Positions 25,640-39,400 of a DNA stretch of 64,000 bases are shown piece by piece (positions within the stretch are counted from its first letter, which is position 1; every line of letters begins with the position of its first letter). Source of the DNA: Hymenolepis diminuta. Its lineage: Eukaryota; Platyhelminthes; Cestoda; Cyclophyllidea; Hymenolepididae. The DNA lies in assembly GCA_900708905.1 (NCBI GenBank), contig CAADRB010000021.1:646258-710257 (forward strand), written 5' to 3'. The position numbers and the translations under genes were made by a program. The notes beneath the pieces are model-generated. The model ran no database searches. It was not told the DNA's origin and worked only from the letters and a program-made list of their open reading frames with translations.

Positions 25640-26730
25640 GACATTCGCTCTTTGTAGCTTACGAGGAGATCGGTTCATTGTAAACTGCTTACCATTTACA
25701 TGCGAATCGCTAAAATTTGATAGACGGATGACCTTAAGGACCGCTAATTTGAAGAGAAATTGGCCACTTCACTGAAGACGGATATGAGAGATAGACATCT
25801 CAGGTAGACTCAACTTTCAGACGCTGACTCCTATTTGGGATAAAAGATAGACATTAGAAGTTAGATACCCTATTTGGCTGAATTATTCTTTTCTCTTTAC
25901 CTAAAATGATAGTTTTAAGTAACTTTTCTAATTTAGAAAATTAAATGCATGTTTAAAATATATCACGGCAACGCCAAATGCTGAAATCTTAAAACCAGTC
26001 TGAATACTTCCCATTTTAGACTCTACTACACATGCACAAACAGGTAAATGGAAACGGATAGTTTTATTCAGCATTTGTCAATTAGTAAAACACCGTATAG
26101 GATTGTTTGTGCCACTACCTTTTTCCTATGACTCCAACAGCAGTGATTTGACACCGTAATGGACATATCTCAGAGATAGTCTTCATACCCGTATAGCATT
26201 TTCATCAATTTGGTCCTGCGATCTTGATAGTTGGTCTAGTCAGAGATAAATTATGACACTTATGTCCCAACGGTGATCCGACCTCCTCTTGCCAATCATC
26301 AAAGATAGTCTTCGTCACTAAAAATAGGGATTTTCAACTTAATGACCTATTTTGGTGTCTCAAAAATTCGATTCTCTCAACCCTTTTAGGGTTTAATTCA
26401 ATCGTATCTGACTCGAAAATTAGGTTTATTACCTCACTTTGTGATTTCTAAGTTTAATATGTGATATTTCATTTACTGTGAAAGGCATATTTTTTACTAA
26501 GATAAGCAATAATCGTCTTCGGCAGTCCTTATTTAGTCCTAGATATCTGACTTGAAAACTTGATTATTTCCACTATGGGTAGCCGTAATTAAAACCAAAT
26601 TCTCTGCCTTTGAGTATACATCAAATGGATTTACCTCAGTAAGATATGTTAGATGTCCAAAGACTTCATAAGTTGAAGCGTCTGCGTGATTAAAAAGAAA
26701 TCTCTTCATTACGAAAATAGGGATCTATAT
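25640..26730. repeat. Decayed internally repetitive region
   Basis: Related short words recur over about 1 kb: AGATAGACAT and AGATAGTCTTC variants (near 25793, 25845, 26174 and 26305) and TATCTGACTYGAAAA variants (near 26405 and 26545). They have no constant spacing, so this looks like old, diverged tandem or nested repeats rather than a satellite. No coding frame survives. Confidence 0.3.
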
Positions 26731-29700
26731 AACTCTTAACAATATCGTTTTTATACTAATCAGTCGTTTCGGCGGTTGAGTTTCGCTACTTGTACATCTA
26801 TACCTATATACCCAGAATTAGATTGCTTGTTGTGGGGGTATCTAGTTTTGAACGGCTCCTAACTGTCTTATTAACTGTTTGTTTGAGAGCACAATACTTG
26901 ATCATTATGCGTAATACATTCGAATTTATCTCTAAATGTTAAAAGAAGCACTAAAATCTCATCAATAGAATTGCTTTAGGAGCCCAATCAAGTTAGAAGT
27001 AGAGATATTCACTTGCAAACCTAATGGTTTTCTTAAAGGCTAAAAAGATATAACGATTTCTCTTAAATGAGAAGATCAACGATTGAATTGGTAAAAATAT
27101 ATATTCCGTTAAGGAAAAGGAGAGAGAAGGGGGGAGCAGGAATCAACAGTTAGTGGAGCGGGAGATAAGCGCCATCTTAAAGTGGATACAAACCGGGTTA
27201 CAAAAAGGAGGCCGAATTGCAGAACACTATGTGGAGTTGACTGTTTCGCGTCCTCTGTTCATCTGATGTGTAGCCAATAAAATTTATGATTTGGCAATTA
27301 GGGCGGTGAAGATATATGAATTTACGTAGGCATTGGGTAGAAAATTACATGATCACGCTAACCACAAATATGTAAATCCCAAATCTAAATTTGGAAAAAA
27401 TCTATCTCTTCACATCGCTTAGCTCTTATTGACTTTGTGCCGGGTTCTCACAATATAACTTTGCTTGTCGCAATTGGTGAATTCCGTCCTCCAATAATAA
27501 GGTCAATGAGTATAAACTTGCCGAAACTCTACTTTCGCATCAATTCAATTCACAGGCTACATCACCTTCAATAATATTTCGTCCTTTTAGTTGGTATTCA
27601 AACTATTACAAAAGGCATGACAGTGTCTTATTGAATATAATACCTCCTCGTTTATTAACAATATTAACATTCGGAAAGCGGATGTAAAGAGGAGAAAAAT
27701 TGGTCCATTAAGTTTGGTCAGTTTTACTAAGACTGTATTGAATTCTCCAGCAAATTTTCTGACCCCATATTTACTTCGGGCAAATTTGTTACTTTTACCA
27801 GTCTTCACAACATGAGCAGGAGGGTAAATAGGACTAAGATAGAGCGATGACAATCAAAATGAGGTGAAGTGATCGTGGAGGGTTGATGAGTGCGAATTTG
27901 AGCTGGGGAAGCCATGCGAAGTCCAAGTCAGGTTCACGAATAAAAATTATCTTCGAAAGATAACATAGAGAGTTGAAAAATGTCCGGGTATCGCGAAAAC
28001 GGGGAGAGTAATGATCACTCAAACGACACATATGTGGGTTTGCACACCAAATATGAATAAACCACTAGAGGAGGTAAGCTATCTCTGCAGAGGAAATTGG
28101 ATTAACATTAAGGAATTGAGAACTCCAAGTTCCGCCCTTAAATTACAGGAAATAGAAAATTTATTGCCAAGAAATATTTAAAAATATAACTTTCAAGTCT
28201 ATTTGAAAAGTGCCTTCCAATGTTCTCTTTGGGTAGAGACTCCTAGTGAGAAAGCCGAACTCCATCAGTTGCTTTATTATCCGGACTGAGCCAGTGCAAT
28301 TGGCATTTACTATCACTGGGTGTGTATCGATGACCACTGAAATATCTAGTAAACTGTTTTTCCAAATGTTCATCAGTTTTCCTTTTAATACGAACAGCAC
28401 AGATGCCTCGGCGATAGATTAGTAAGGCTCTTCAATTGTCGAGAATGAGCAGTGCTTTCCGTTTAGGGATAGTTTACCCATTCTTTTCTATTCATAAGAT
28501 ACGGATTTTTACTCACAGATGATTTCATTATTCATTTTCTAATAGATATGACTGTAATTTTATCAGTAGACATTTCTAGGTGATCCACTAATATAATACT
28601 TTTCTAAATCATATTATCTCATCGAAATGTGCTCTTTAGACAAGTAAAACAAAATTAAATTTCCATTCTTCAAGTTCATATATGTTATTTTGTCCTATAT
28701 ACAAGGCACTGGGATAAAACGGGTTAAAGAAAGGTGACGTAATAAATATAACTCCTTCTCAGATCAACAGCTCACGTTTTGCAAAATTGTTATTAAATCT
28801 AGGAATATTATCCCAAAATAAGACGACGAAATCGAGTACTGCGCAATTTGGCGGCAAAGTGAGTTGGACTGTCCGCGTAGCACGACAAACAGAGCAAAAG
28901 CGTAGTTTGTTCATCTGAAAATAAATGTGCTCATCCCTCTGTGAGCCACTGAGAGGGTTTTGGCTAATGTGGGAAATTTAAAAAAAGCATGCAGCCAACA
29001 AATTTCAAATTAAAATTACAGCTAATAATCAATTACTGCTAATTTGTAAAAGGCTGTGATCAAATAGGATTTGATACCATCAAATTAAAATTAAGTGAAA
29101 AAATCACTGTATCTGTATTTGTATGTGAACGTGGATCTCAAAGCTTGAAAAAGTGGATTCGAAGTTAATGTTTTGATAGCAATGATAGGCTATATTTCTT
29201 AAAGGCCTTTTGGATACCCCACTTAATTTAGCTAGTTATTATTGATACCTGCCTCGAAAAAATCTATCATTGGCAGATTTTTTGAAACTCGAAAATGAAA
29301 TCTTATTTTTATAAAGCTTGGCCGAGGAAAATGAGACAAAATTTCAACATTTTCATAAAGTTTGTGAATATATCTACTGCTTTCAAGTGCCTATTTCTGG
29401 TTAATTGTATCGCATAAAAGGCACCGAAATATCACTTCAATCCCGACTTATTGCGATAATCGACAATTCATGCCAGATTAATAGCTTTTGAATCTCGGAA
29501 AAGTTGCAAGCATTCTCTAGGGAGAAAAAATTAAAGCTTCGCATTCGCTCCGCTAAGAAATAAAATGCCTCTTAACTTTTAAATACGTGAATAAATGTGC
29601 GCTACTCAATTCTTTGAAATCAGTGGAAGCATTGCATTAGTCTTTTGGAAAACTGAACTTTATTTCTTCTACGGTGTTTGAAAATATTAGAATCATGAGT

Positions 29701-31326
29701 GAATTTAGCCCGAGTATAAGTTGGTTAGGAACTGATGTATTAATGAATACTGCAGGTCAAATAATTTAAGCTCATTTAAAATGGGACTTTTCTAATTAAA
29801 ACCATTATCGTATCCTGTAGAATCTAAATTGCCCTCCTTTAATTATACTTGTCTGAAAGTTTCCGGTAATCAAATTTATCATATTCATTATTAATTTCAG
29901 GCGAAGTATAAGCTAATTAAAGTAGCGTTGGGGTAACTTATAACTCAAGAGCAAAAGAAAGTATCAAATGTTAGTATGTTTAGAGAATTTATTCCCCATT
30001 GTTGGTGAATATTTGTATAAATAGAGGTTTTCCAAATGAATGAAGCATTAACGTTTGTCAGGATACCAAAAATGGAACACATAAGTATATTTAATGTTAG
30101 AATGACGGTTGGACAAGGTGTCACTCCTCTTGCAGTCATATGAATATGACTATTTTAGGGGGAGAAAGTGAACTTTTCAGAATATATTTATATTAAAAAT
30201 GCTATGATCTAATGTATTAATTATCCATAAAATTACTTTTTGGAATTTTGAAGAGGAGTTTAAACGTTTGACGTTTTTATTAAAGCTGGAGGAAGGACAA
30301 CTTGCGTTCAAAAAAAATAGATAAACAATTAAATTTGACATTAAAAATGATACTCTTAACGCCTATAATTATTAATAGATCTTTAATACTGGAAAATGTA
30401 TTTGGTTGAATGTTTTTTCGGGAACTCTAAGAGCAGTCGGATCATAATTCATTGAAACGTCTAGAAAGTGAAACGTATGATGTCGGATAAATATTCAAGC
30501 TCACTTACGTCTAAGTGACAAGAATCCAGATGCTCCATGTCTTGGCATGTATTCTGAGTTGATACAGTGTAATTAAGACTGACATGATACGTTCTAGCGC
30601 GTTTACATCCATCTTAGTTGAACTCCGATTAACCGAAATGCTGCCCCACTGTGTCCTGAACTCTACCGTAATTTACTCCGGCACGGTTTGTATAATCACC
30701 ATGATACCCCTAAAAACCACACAGAAATGCATCAAATTAGATTACCATACGCCTTTTTTATGGGATTGCTTTTCAACAGTCGTAACCATCTACCTGAGAG
30801 ACCACTAAACTGGCCTAAATTCGGTGTAGGGGTAATATGCCCATTAAAGTGAGACTGACCATAATTTTGATTTTAAGGGTCTGAAATTTTCTGTGAGTCA
30901 ATTTTTAGTTCAATATATAATTTTATACGGAGTGATGGATTTTTGTAGAATAGGTCCCAGCTAATGGATCTTGGAAGTCAGATGTCGTTATCAGGATTTG
31001 GTGAAATTTTATCCTTTCGACCCGACTGTTAATTGCTCTTTAATGGCCCTTATGGGAACATGTGATATTAGCAAAGGATATATATTTTATTCTGAATTTA
31101 TTGTAGATAGCAATATGCTGAAGCTTATTTGAAAGCACTCTAAACAGAAAACGGAACTTTATACCAATCCATTAAATATAAAAGATCACATTTTGTTCCC
31201 CAATGATTGAATTGCACACAATTTCTACCTAGGCAGATTAATTTATTCATATTGGAAATGAAAATCAAAATTTGAGAAATAGGGTTGAAGATAAAATATG
31301 TCATTCTTTTCAAGTTCGGCCTGGAG
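26731..31326. other. AT-rich intergenic sequence with scattered GC-richer patches
   Basis: Patches at about 27110-27260 and 28840-28980 are GC-richer than the rest but have no gene structure. Minus-strand frames of 79 to 88 codons around 27587-28400 lack splice context and recognisable motifs. No gene is supported. Confidence 0.4.
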
Positions 31327-31554
31327 CTTTAATTCCAATTTGCGTCTCTTTGTATTTAACATCTTCAAGATGCGTGACAAGTTCTTTTCTATTTAAGAAT
31401 AGTTTTCAAGTCAACTGGAGAAAATTGCGCTGATTTTCATAAACGGCCTCATGATCACATATTTCACGATCTTCCTCTAAGAGGAAAGGGTATCACCTGA
31501 AATTGTGTGATTTTTAAGAACGAGTGGATGCAGAACTCTCGTCTTTATTTTAAT
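31327..31554 (+). repeat. Dispersed repeat, copy 1
   Basis: This segment aligns, in the same orientation, with 43564-43835. Shared blocks come in the same order: AACATCTTCAAG, GAAAATTG, GATTTTCAT followed by AACGG, TCACATATTTCACGATC, CTGAAATTG and TCTTNATTTTAAT. Spacing between blocks is similar apart from small insertions in the second copy. Copies this diverged suggest an old transposon family with no coding capacity left here. Confidence 0.65.
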
Positions 31555-32748
31555 AGAACGTTCAGCCGATACAAAGTAATATTTAAGGCTTTGTAATAAA
31601 TTAAGACTGTATAAATTAGCCGAGCTCACTGAATTGTAAGCACTCAAGGCGATCTTTAACAATGACTGTAATATTTGAAGTTTTTCATCTTAATGTTTAA
31701 ATTTTATTTTCAATACAACCAATAACTGGTCATTTTTGATCATACGGACTTTATAAAATCTGAAAATGTATTCATTTAAATGAAGATACCATTACTTACT
31801 GATTGAGTAAGAATCTATTTCCAAATTGTATCACAAAACTAAAATAACTTTTGTCAAAATAGCAATTTAGAATGTATCCATCTTTTAATTTAATAGAACT
31901 CTGGTCTTACCAAATGAGCATCAGAGACTACATTGATTCAGTTGTACTTAATTATAATTAATGTTACTTCCGTTTAATAAATGACATCTGATAAGTCATT
32001 ACCTGCTCCATAAAAGTCTCTCACTCGTTTCTTGTCAATTAGTATACTAAAATCTATTGAAACAGATGTTTCAACCAATTTAACCTGCAATAACTTCTCG
32101 TTTTTCTTTCTTGCTGGTTAGATTGATGTACTGACCACTTATATGGATACCCAAATTTTCTGAAATCCCTGATCAATAAGTAATTATATTTTGCATAGTC
32201 TTCAGACTTTTGACGATGGTAATTTTGCTTTATACAGCTGAATTGTCTTTACTCTCACTATTATTCTATTTTTGAACAGGACAGATTGGTTAAAATGTCA
32301 TATATCAGAACTTCATTCTCAACGTCGACATCAGTTTAAAGTCTACCTTCTGGGAACATTTGTGTGCACAAACGTATTGTAGATGAATAAATATGCTTCA
32401 TTTTTAGAGGAGAACATATTTTTTTGAAGCATGTAGTAAAGAAATATAAAGACCTAACCCCCAATGATCAAGCTTCCTTATCTCCTCTCAAAAATGTGAA
32501 ATTTTACTCGATGTATCCGCAGTCCAAATATATAAACCAGAGATGAAGGTCCTTCTGTAATTGTTTTTGAATTTAAGGAAATATTTATTTGACCACTGAA
32601 AAAAGTCGGAGCACAAACTATGTCATATTTTGTTACGATAGGCGATGAATAGCTTCATTTGAGCTGAAAATATAAAAGTTATAGGCTGATTTTCCCTGAT
32701 TATTGAGTTTATAAGTATACAGGCGACGATCAAATGATAATTTACTGT
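31555..32748. other. AT-rich intergenic sequence before the stomatin gene 3' end
   Basis: No coding segment, repeat or RNA gene is supported here. The stretch separates the dispersed repeat from the 3' end of the minus-strand stomatin-like gene. Confidence 0.4.
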
Positions 32749-32754
32749 TTTATT
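32749..32754 (-). terminator. Possible polyadenylation signal of the stomatin-like gene
   Basis: AATAAA on the minus strand lies about 315 bases after the TAG stop at 33070-33072. It is one of several such hexamers expected in AT-rich DNA, and is offered only because of its suitable distance. Confidence 0.25.
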
Positions 32755-33069
32755 TATGTTACAGTACGGTAATGTAGTTACACAGAGAGCTACTTTCTAC
32801 TTATTTCATCACAAAATCACAAACGGCTATAAGCACAAGCACAAGTAAAACGGATAAACGGGTTTTAAATGAGTTTAACCTCTGTTTGCAATACGCATAT
32901 CAACAGTGATTAGGTCGGTTAGAGACAGTAAGAGTTACTGAGTGAAATATTATGATAAGAGGACTGCTCGTGATTATCAGCGAGCAATAAATAAGACAGG
33001 CTTGTTTACGCTGTAGAAGGGGAGGAGTGGGATGATTTAGAATGATGTGAAAAGTGGGATTGGGAGCAT

Positions 33070-33483
33070 CTAGACGGCAAATGCTTCATTGGTCGCTGAA
33101 GGTGGTGTCGATGATGCTCCACCAACTTGAAATCTTCGTGCAGGTGGCGGGACGCCTAATCCTTGACGTTCACTTGCCGAAGCTCTACCATGGCTACTAT
33201 CTGAAGAATTGTTCCCACCACCTTCTCCGCTTCCTCCTAATTCAACAGCGGATGCGGTCGAGGAATGAATAGCTGAAATGGAGGTTGAAGAGGGTTTTCT
33301 ATGCATGAATTGCGTCAGCATGTCAACTGGGAGAGGGAAAATTATTGTGGAATTCTTCTCCGCTGAGATTGTGCTTAATGTCTGCAGATAGCGAAGCTGA
33401 ATAGCAAATGGCGACTCATTAATCACATCAGCTGCCTCTTTGAGAGCTTGAGAAGCTTTCTGTTCTCCTCTTGCTGCTATCAC
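33070..33483 (-). CDS. STOM: Stomatin-like gene, terminal exon with extended tail
   Basis: 137 codons plus TAG. The first half ([19 protein letters not shown] through [16 protein letters not shown]) is the conserved coiled helix and C-terminal raft/oligomer segment. After HRKPSS the protein continues for about 70 residues rich in Ser, Gly, Ala and Pro ([22 protein letters not shown]), ending NEAFAV. The tail is absent from short stomatins; MEC-2-type proteins have divergent tails at this point. VIAARGEQ has Arg where most relatives have Glu. Confidence 0.92.
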   Translation of the reverse strand: MIAARGEQKASQALKEAADVINESPFAIQLRYLQTLSTISAEKNSTIIFPLPVDMLTQFMHRKPSSTSISAIHSSTASAVELGGSGEGGGNNSSDSSHGRASASERQGLGVPPPARRFQVGGASSTPPSATNEAFAV

Positions 33484-36400
33484 CTGGAGACAGAGTGGGA
33501 AAAAATCGGTGAATGTTAATTTTGGGTTCAACTTATATAGGCCACATTTGTTTAATCACATTATTTACAATTGGAAATTATTTGATTGATTCAAAATTTA
33601 CCAACGGCCATAAAAGGAGATTAAATTAAGTTTTGATCAGCTGAGTTGCTTATTTTCAGTTTAAAGAAGTAAATAATAAAGATTTAATTAGATACGATTT
33701 CGTGAAACGAAGTTCCTTGGCTGCATTCTAAACACAATGCTTACTAGAAATCAAAACAGATTTTCCAAGAATTAGATTATTAAAATATGTTGAATGTATT
33801 CAGTATTAACTAACTGTCCATAAATATTACTGCGGGATAAGTACTGCCATCAAACTAGGCCAAAATTGACCTGGAGTTCACTAATATTTCAAACCAATAA
33901 AGTTTCGAATTTCATAAAGCTCGAGGCAAAATTTCATAATTAGGATAGATTTACTCAAAGATTGCTATTCTATTCCTCCCATAAATTCACATTCAACTGT
34001 TGCCTCTTTGTCAAATTTCTCTCTATGAAAATAAATGAAGTTGAATAACAATAAATTTACGTAAACATTTCCTCTGCTGATCGGTAATTTAATTAAAGAT
34101 ATCATATTTCAAATAATAATTTAATTTATAATAGCAGTTAAAATTTTTGGCATTTAGAGATTTAATAGAAATACATGAACGTTTGCGTTAAAGCAGCTAT
34201 GCATAACATTTAAGGAAGGAACGTTTTTGCTTCTAATCACAGATTTGTAAACTCGGTCTAACCGCGCCGAATTTCCTATCCATACATCACGGTCGGATGC
34301 CACCCAGACGCACAGTTTGTTAGCTAAATTATTCTAGAAGTAAACATGGAGAATGGGAGTCATCTTTTCGTTATTGATAACTAATTTGTAAGCAGGGGAT
34401 TTGAAATAGGCGCCCAATATAATTGCATCAATTATATCCAACTCTCATTTTGAAAACATTAAACAAACATTAAACATTAAACATTAAACTCTGTTATCAT
34501 TCCAAATGCAGAATATGCAAAATGAGAAATATTTGAAGACATTTTCTCCTCAATAAAGTAGAAGCCAGTATTTCGATTCATTTTTTTAAATTTGAACTTA
34601 ACCAATTTTGATACAGTTAACTCAAACCTGATGTGAGATGATGTCAGCCCCTGTAAAGTAGCGCCTTGCAATATTTGCACGTCTCCAATACAGTTCATTC
34701 ATAATTATTTCATTAGAGTAATGAGATATATCATTTATTTTGTACTAGATAATTACCAATTAAACTGTCTTTCAAAGTCATCTAAAGCTTTGTTCATTAC
34801 ATAATTTAAAAGTAGATCTCTAGTTGTTTTAATTGAAAAGACACCGCCGTTAAATTTTGCTAGCTGATTAAATAGCAAATTGATAAAAGAATACAGTTTT
34901 TGCATTTGCATATCAAAACTTAATACGAACACGGAATTTACCAGAAACTTACTAGATTATGGTGTACCAGTCAAATGTAAATGTAAGATAATAAATTATA
35001 TTATATACCTCTGAACAATTCGAATAATTGCAGAAGATATTTGGGAAGAAATACCTCCGAATATGCTGCAATAAATCACACCTTTAGACAGACGATACCC
35101 TTTATATTACTTTTCTATATTTCCCATCTCCTGCATGTGGAGATTCCTGGCCAAAAAGGTAAGATACCTATCATAGCGAAGGTAATCCAGGATGCAAACA
35201 ATAGGTAGATAGGATTTAGGATGAATTAAGCATAATTATTGGTAAAAAGGCACGAAATATGTGCAAAGAAAGAATTTAGATCAAAAGAATGACTATTCTA
35301 TTCAGCATACCTTAGCCCGAGCTTCTCTTGCCGCCTCAGCTTCTGCAGCCATAGCCCGCTGCAACTGAACTGGTAGTCGAACATCTTTCCTAAATTGGAT
35401 TGAAAAAATTAAGAAAAAAACAGTTCACAATTCAGAAATATGGGAAAGACACATGGTTGCACCTTTTGTATAAATGAATCTTAGCAGATGCACTTTGTAC
35501 AAATTGCAATAAATCTGATTGGTGGCCTCTACTATTATTAATGGTAAAGCCAAGGATTTATAATTTTAAATTATATAAATCATTTAAACATTGAGGCAAT
35601 CCAATAAACCAACTCGAAAAGAAAAATGAATAAATGGGTTAAATTTGAAGAATAAAATCAGGGTATCAGTGGAATTTTACCTCTGATTGATATATTTTAG
35701 GCCAGCTTCTTGTTATTTCTTTAATTATGACCTAACAAACGATTTACAATATACACCTCCACGTCCCTTGGAGGTGCTTTGTATCTACGACATCCAGCTC
35801 TAATTGACTTTTAATCTATCAGCAGGAGATTGATCGTACCACCTAAATACACCTGTCCTTCCTGATCGCCAAGGGTTGCTTGCTGATCATTTATATTATA
35901 GTACAAAAAAGCTCTCTTCACAGGGAGACTCTCTTTATAATTAATTATTGAGCATTGAAAGTAATAAAAAAATCTCATTGAGGCGTCAAATGATAATAAA
36001 AGAAAATTTTAGCACATTATTCCGAACTGATTTGTTAAATAGATTTTAAAACCTCATATATACATCATATATGTAATTATATATATATATATATGTATAT
36101 AATAAATTATTTTTCGCGCTAATTAAATATTAGTAGCCTCCTTAATGAAGTTCAGTTTGCCATTTTCTCCCTAATCATTTGGCCTTATTTGACCTAATTA
36201 CCTTAAATAAACATTTCTACTTCCCTCATCTGTGCATTTTTATTTTAGAGTGATATTCCCATGTCCTGAAATTATTGAATATTATGCTAAGGGAAGACAT
36301 TACTCAGCTTGTTTTTTTAAAAATAATAATGGTGATAGAACCTAGTTTTGCTGATAGCGAATTATTTTTTCCGTTGATCAAATTAGAGTAGAAGTTCTAC

Positions 36401-39400
36401 ATTTCAGCGCCGTTTTTATTAAGTAATTAAAAATTATTTCTAAACTTTAATTAAACGAAGTATAGCTAGCTATTAAGTTTTGGATTATTTCGTTGTCAAT
36501 ATATATGGCGTATATCACAAATTTGTTGATTTCAGTAAAATATATCTCGACAAAATTTTGCGAAACCAACTATTATTATCAACAGATTTCATTTCTCTAT
36601 CGTCCTTTAAGGATTAATTCAAGAAAATAAGACTAAACTAGAAGGCAGCAATTGAGTTAGAGTCTAGGACTATCCTGTTTTAGTAAAGATGCATGTGATA
36701 TTATGGAAATAATCGGAGACTACTTCCTTTCCTCTTCCATTTATAGCCGTCCCTCCAATTTATTTTTATTTGAGACACAGCTGGAAAGCGAACTTTCTCA
36801 GGACATATGTGGCCCAATCTCTGACATAATTTACAAGAAGAAAACAAAAAGTCGTCAGTGAATCGCGCACTAATATGATTTATTTTTTATAAAATTTAAA
36901 AGATGACAATGTCAAACTTTGGCTCGAAATTCATTGTACTAGAAAAATAGATTATGGTATTAATTATAAATAAAGTCAGAGTAGTGCAGGACAGGGAAGT
37001 ATGCTTCTCCAGCCCTCTTTCCCTTATTTTACTATGTTCAGTCATCGTACCGGCTTTATAAAACACCTCCATCCTCTTCACATTCTCCATCATTGCTTTT
37101 GGAAACTGCTTGATAAAATTAAGCGCTAGACATAGGTAGACATTTACACTCCAAACATACATTTTATACTAATAGGTGTATTAATTAGATTATAAATTCG
37201 CGGAGAAATCGTGAAAGTTCGGGATTTTTTATTAAAGTACGTACTCCCCAGATATAAATTAAATACGCAATACCTACTTAGCAAATTCCTGATTGAGAAA
37301 AATAATCCGAATAAGAAATGAAATGCTGCTAAAATTAAAGAAAACTCCTGAATACCCGAGAAGTATGATATGATGGACAAACCTGGTACCAAAAAATTGG
37401 TTTAAGGATAAAGATTTCCACAGGATAATGTGTTGGAATAGTAAAAGAGAGACGAATGTGTAGCACTAGTTTTGCACTGATCAATGGGATGACAAGAATA
37501 ATAATCTAATATGCATGGGGAAAGATGCAAGCGGGGATCCAGGTCCATTGTAGGGAAAAACAGTGAGAGAGTTTTGCAACTTCTTCTCAAGGAAATGGAA
37601 AGTAAGATTTTCTAGCAAGCAAAGGCCGAGATAGTTGGAGAGAAAGCGGTGAAGTTTGAAATCGCTAACAGCGTGCAAATATTCGCAGAGAGAAAAGCAA
37701 TGTACAGGAACACTGTTCCTACGGCACAATAATCAGCGAGAACTTTCAATGCCCAATGTCATCTGTTTTAAGCTTTTTAACAAGTGAAAACGTTCAAAAC
37801 ATTATATTTCCGAATTTAATCCCCCATGTAAGCATCGAATTCAATGCGACTCCGTTCAAATGGCTGCTTGAAAAATTATCCCCAATTACTCTTCCTTGCT
37901 GACAAGAGAAGAAGTAATTATCCAAAATCTCCTTAACTTTACTTCGAAATTTCCACTTTGTCGTAGTTATGCGTGCGTTTGTCCGAATGATGAATTATAA
38001 CTATCTTTATTGGTAAACAGATCTACAAAATCGAGCACAGATGATTTATCAGGTAATAAATCTCTGTCTTGCAAAGATATTATTTACCAGAATGAAATAG
38101 AATCCGAAATATTTTGGTAATGATTTATGTGAAGATATAGTATTTTACACATATCCAATTGGCTATTTTCACTTGGTACCATTTAGCCACGAATCTATTT
38201 GAATGCACTGATTAAACACAATGTATTTCAATTTAAATTTGAAGCAGACACATATTTACGATATTTATAAATAAAGTTTACATTGTAATCGTAATCGTCT
38301 GTTATTGAGGTCGCTTTTAATTAATAGTCGCCCTCAGTGTGCAACATAATTGGGGGTTAATTTACAGACGAAACAATATGCCACATGTATCACCGTTGTC
38401 GCTTGAAAAGTTAAAGATGCACTTTTTTCGGATTTCCAACCCGATTATTGATTAAGGACCAGAGTATGCTCTTGATATTTGCCTTCTCTTCAGAAAGCCA
38501 CTGTTACTAATTCTTCGGAACTCCCTAATTTCCATCTTCTAACATTTGATAGATTCCTAAAGGTACGGAAATAAGTACCTATAAGTTGGGTCTTAGCCAC
38601 CGCTGAGGCTTTTGTAATCAAACTGTTCCAGTTACACAAGTTAGCGTCAGAAAAGGCTGATTAGACACCACAAGGAAACGTATTTAATTTTCCAGAAAAT
38701 TACCAGGTTTGCACATTTAATATCATACGTTTCAGTGATCCAAATACAATCTGTGACTTTGCGATTATATTCAAAGTTAGAAAATGCGATCAAGGTGCAT
38801 TTTTTTCTATGAGTTTGACGTGATTTCATATTCATTCTATAAAGTCATCCAGCAAATAACAACGCAGATATTTTCAAATGTTTTTAGTGGATGAATGCCT
38901 GCAAAGACGAATATTTACCTGCTTGTAAACTGAACAAATAATAAAATTGGGAAGAGTTGGTTTAATTTGATTTGTGGAGATAATAAAATCAGGCGGGTAA
39001 AGAGGCGTAAAAGGGATACTTACACTTCAACACGCTCCACTTTAACTCCCCAGGGATCAGTCGCCTCATCTAACATGGTCTAAAGCAACAAAAGTAAATA
39101 TATTTTAAAAATATGAAGCAAGTATTAAGTTAAATTTACAAGTGGTGACTTATGTAATAAACAAGGCATAAATACACATTGACGAAGTTGTGAAATAGTT
39201 TTGGTCAATAAAAAATTGGACGAGAGAAATATTATCGCCTCAAATATTACACCGTTTCAGCTGATTTTGACTAATTTTGAATAAGTAAATGTGAGAAGCT
39301 TGAGAAGTAGCGGACAAAGTATCAGCGTATTGAGTGTTTTCTTAACGATAAAAGTGGATGTAAATAAATTTTATCTGCAATGCAGTTCCGTCAAGTCTTA

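Noticed and set aside
33054..33272. Plus-strand open frame overlapping the stomatin terminal exon
   Set aside because: It is antisense to strongly conserved coding sequence and has no independent evidence.
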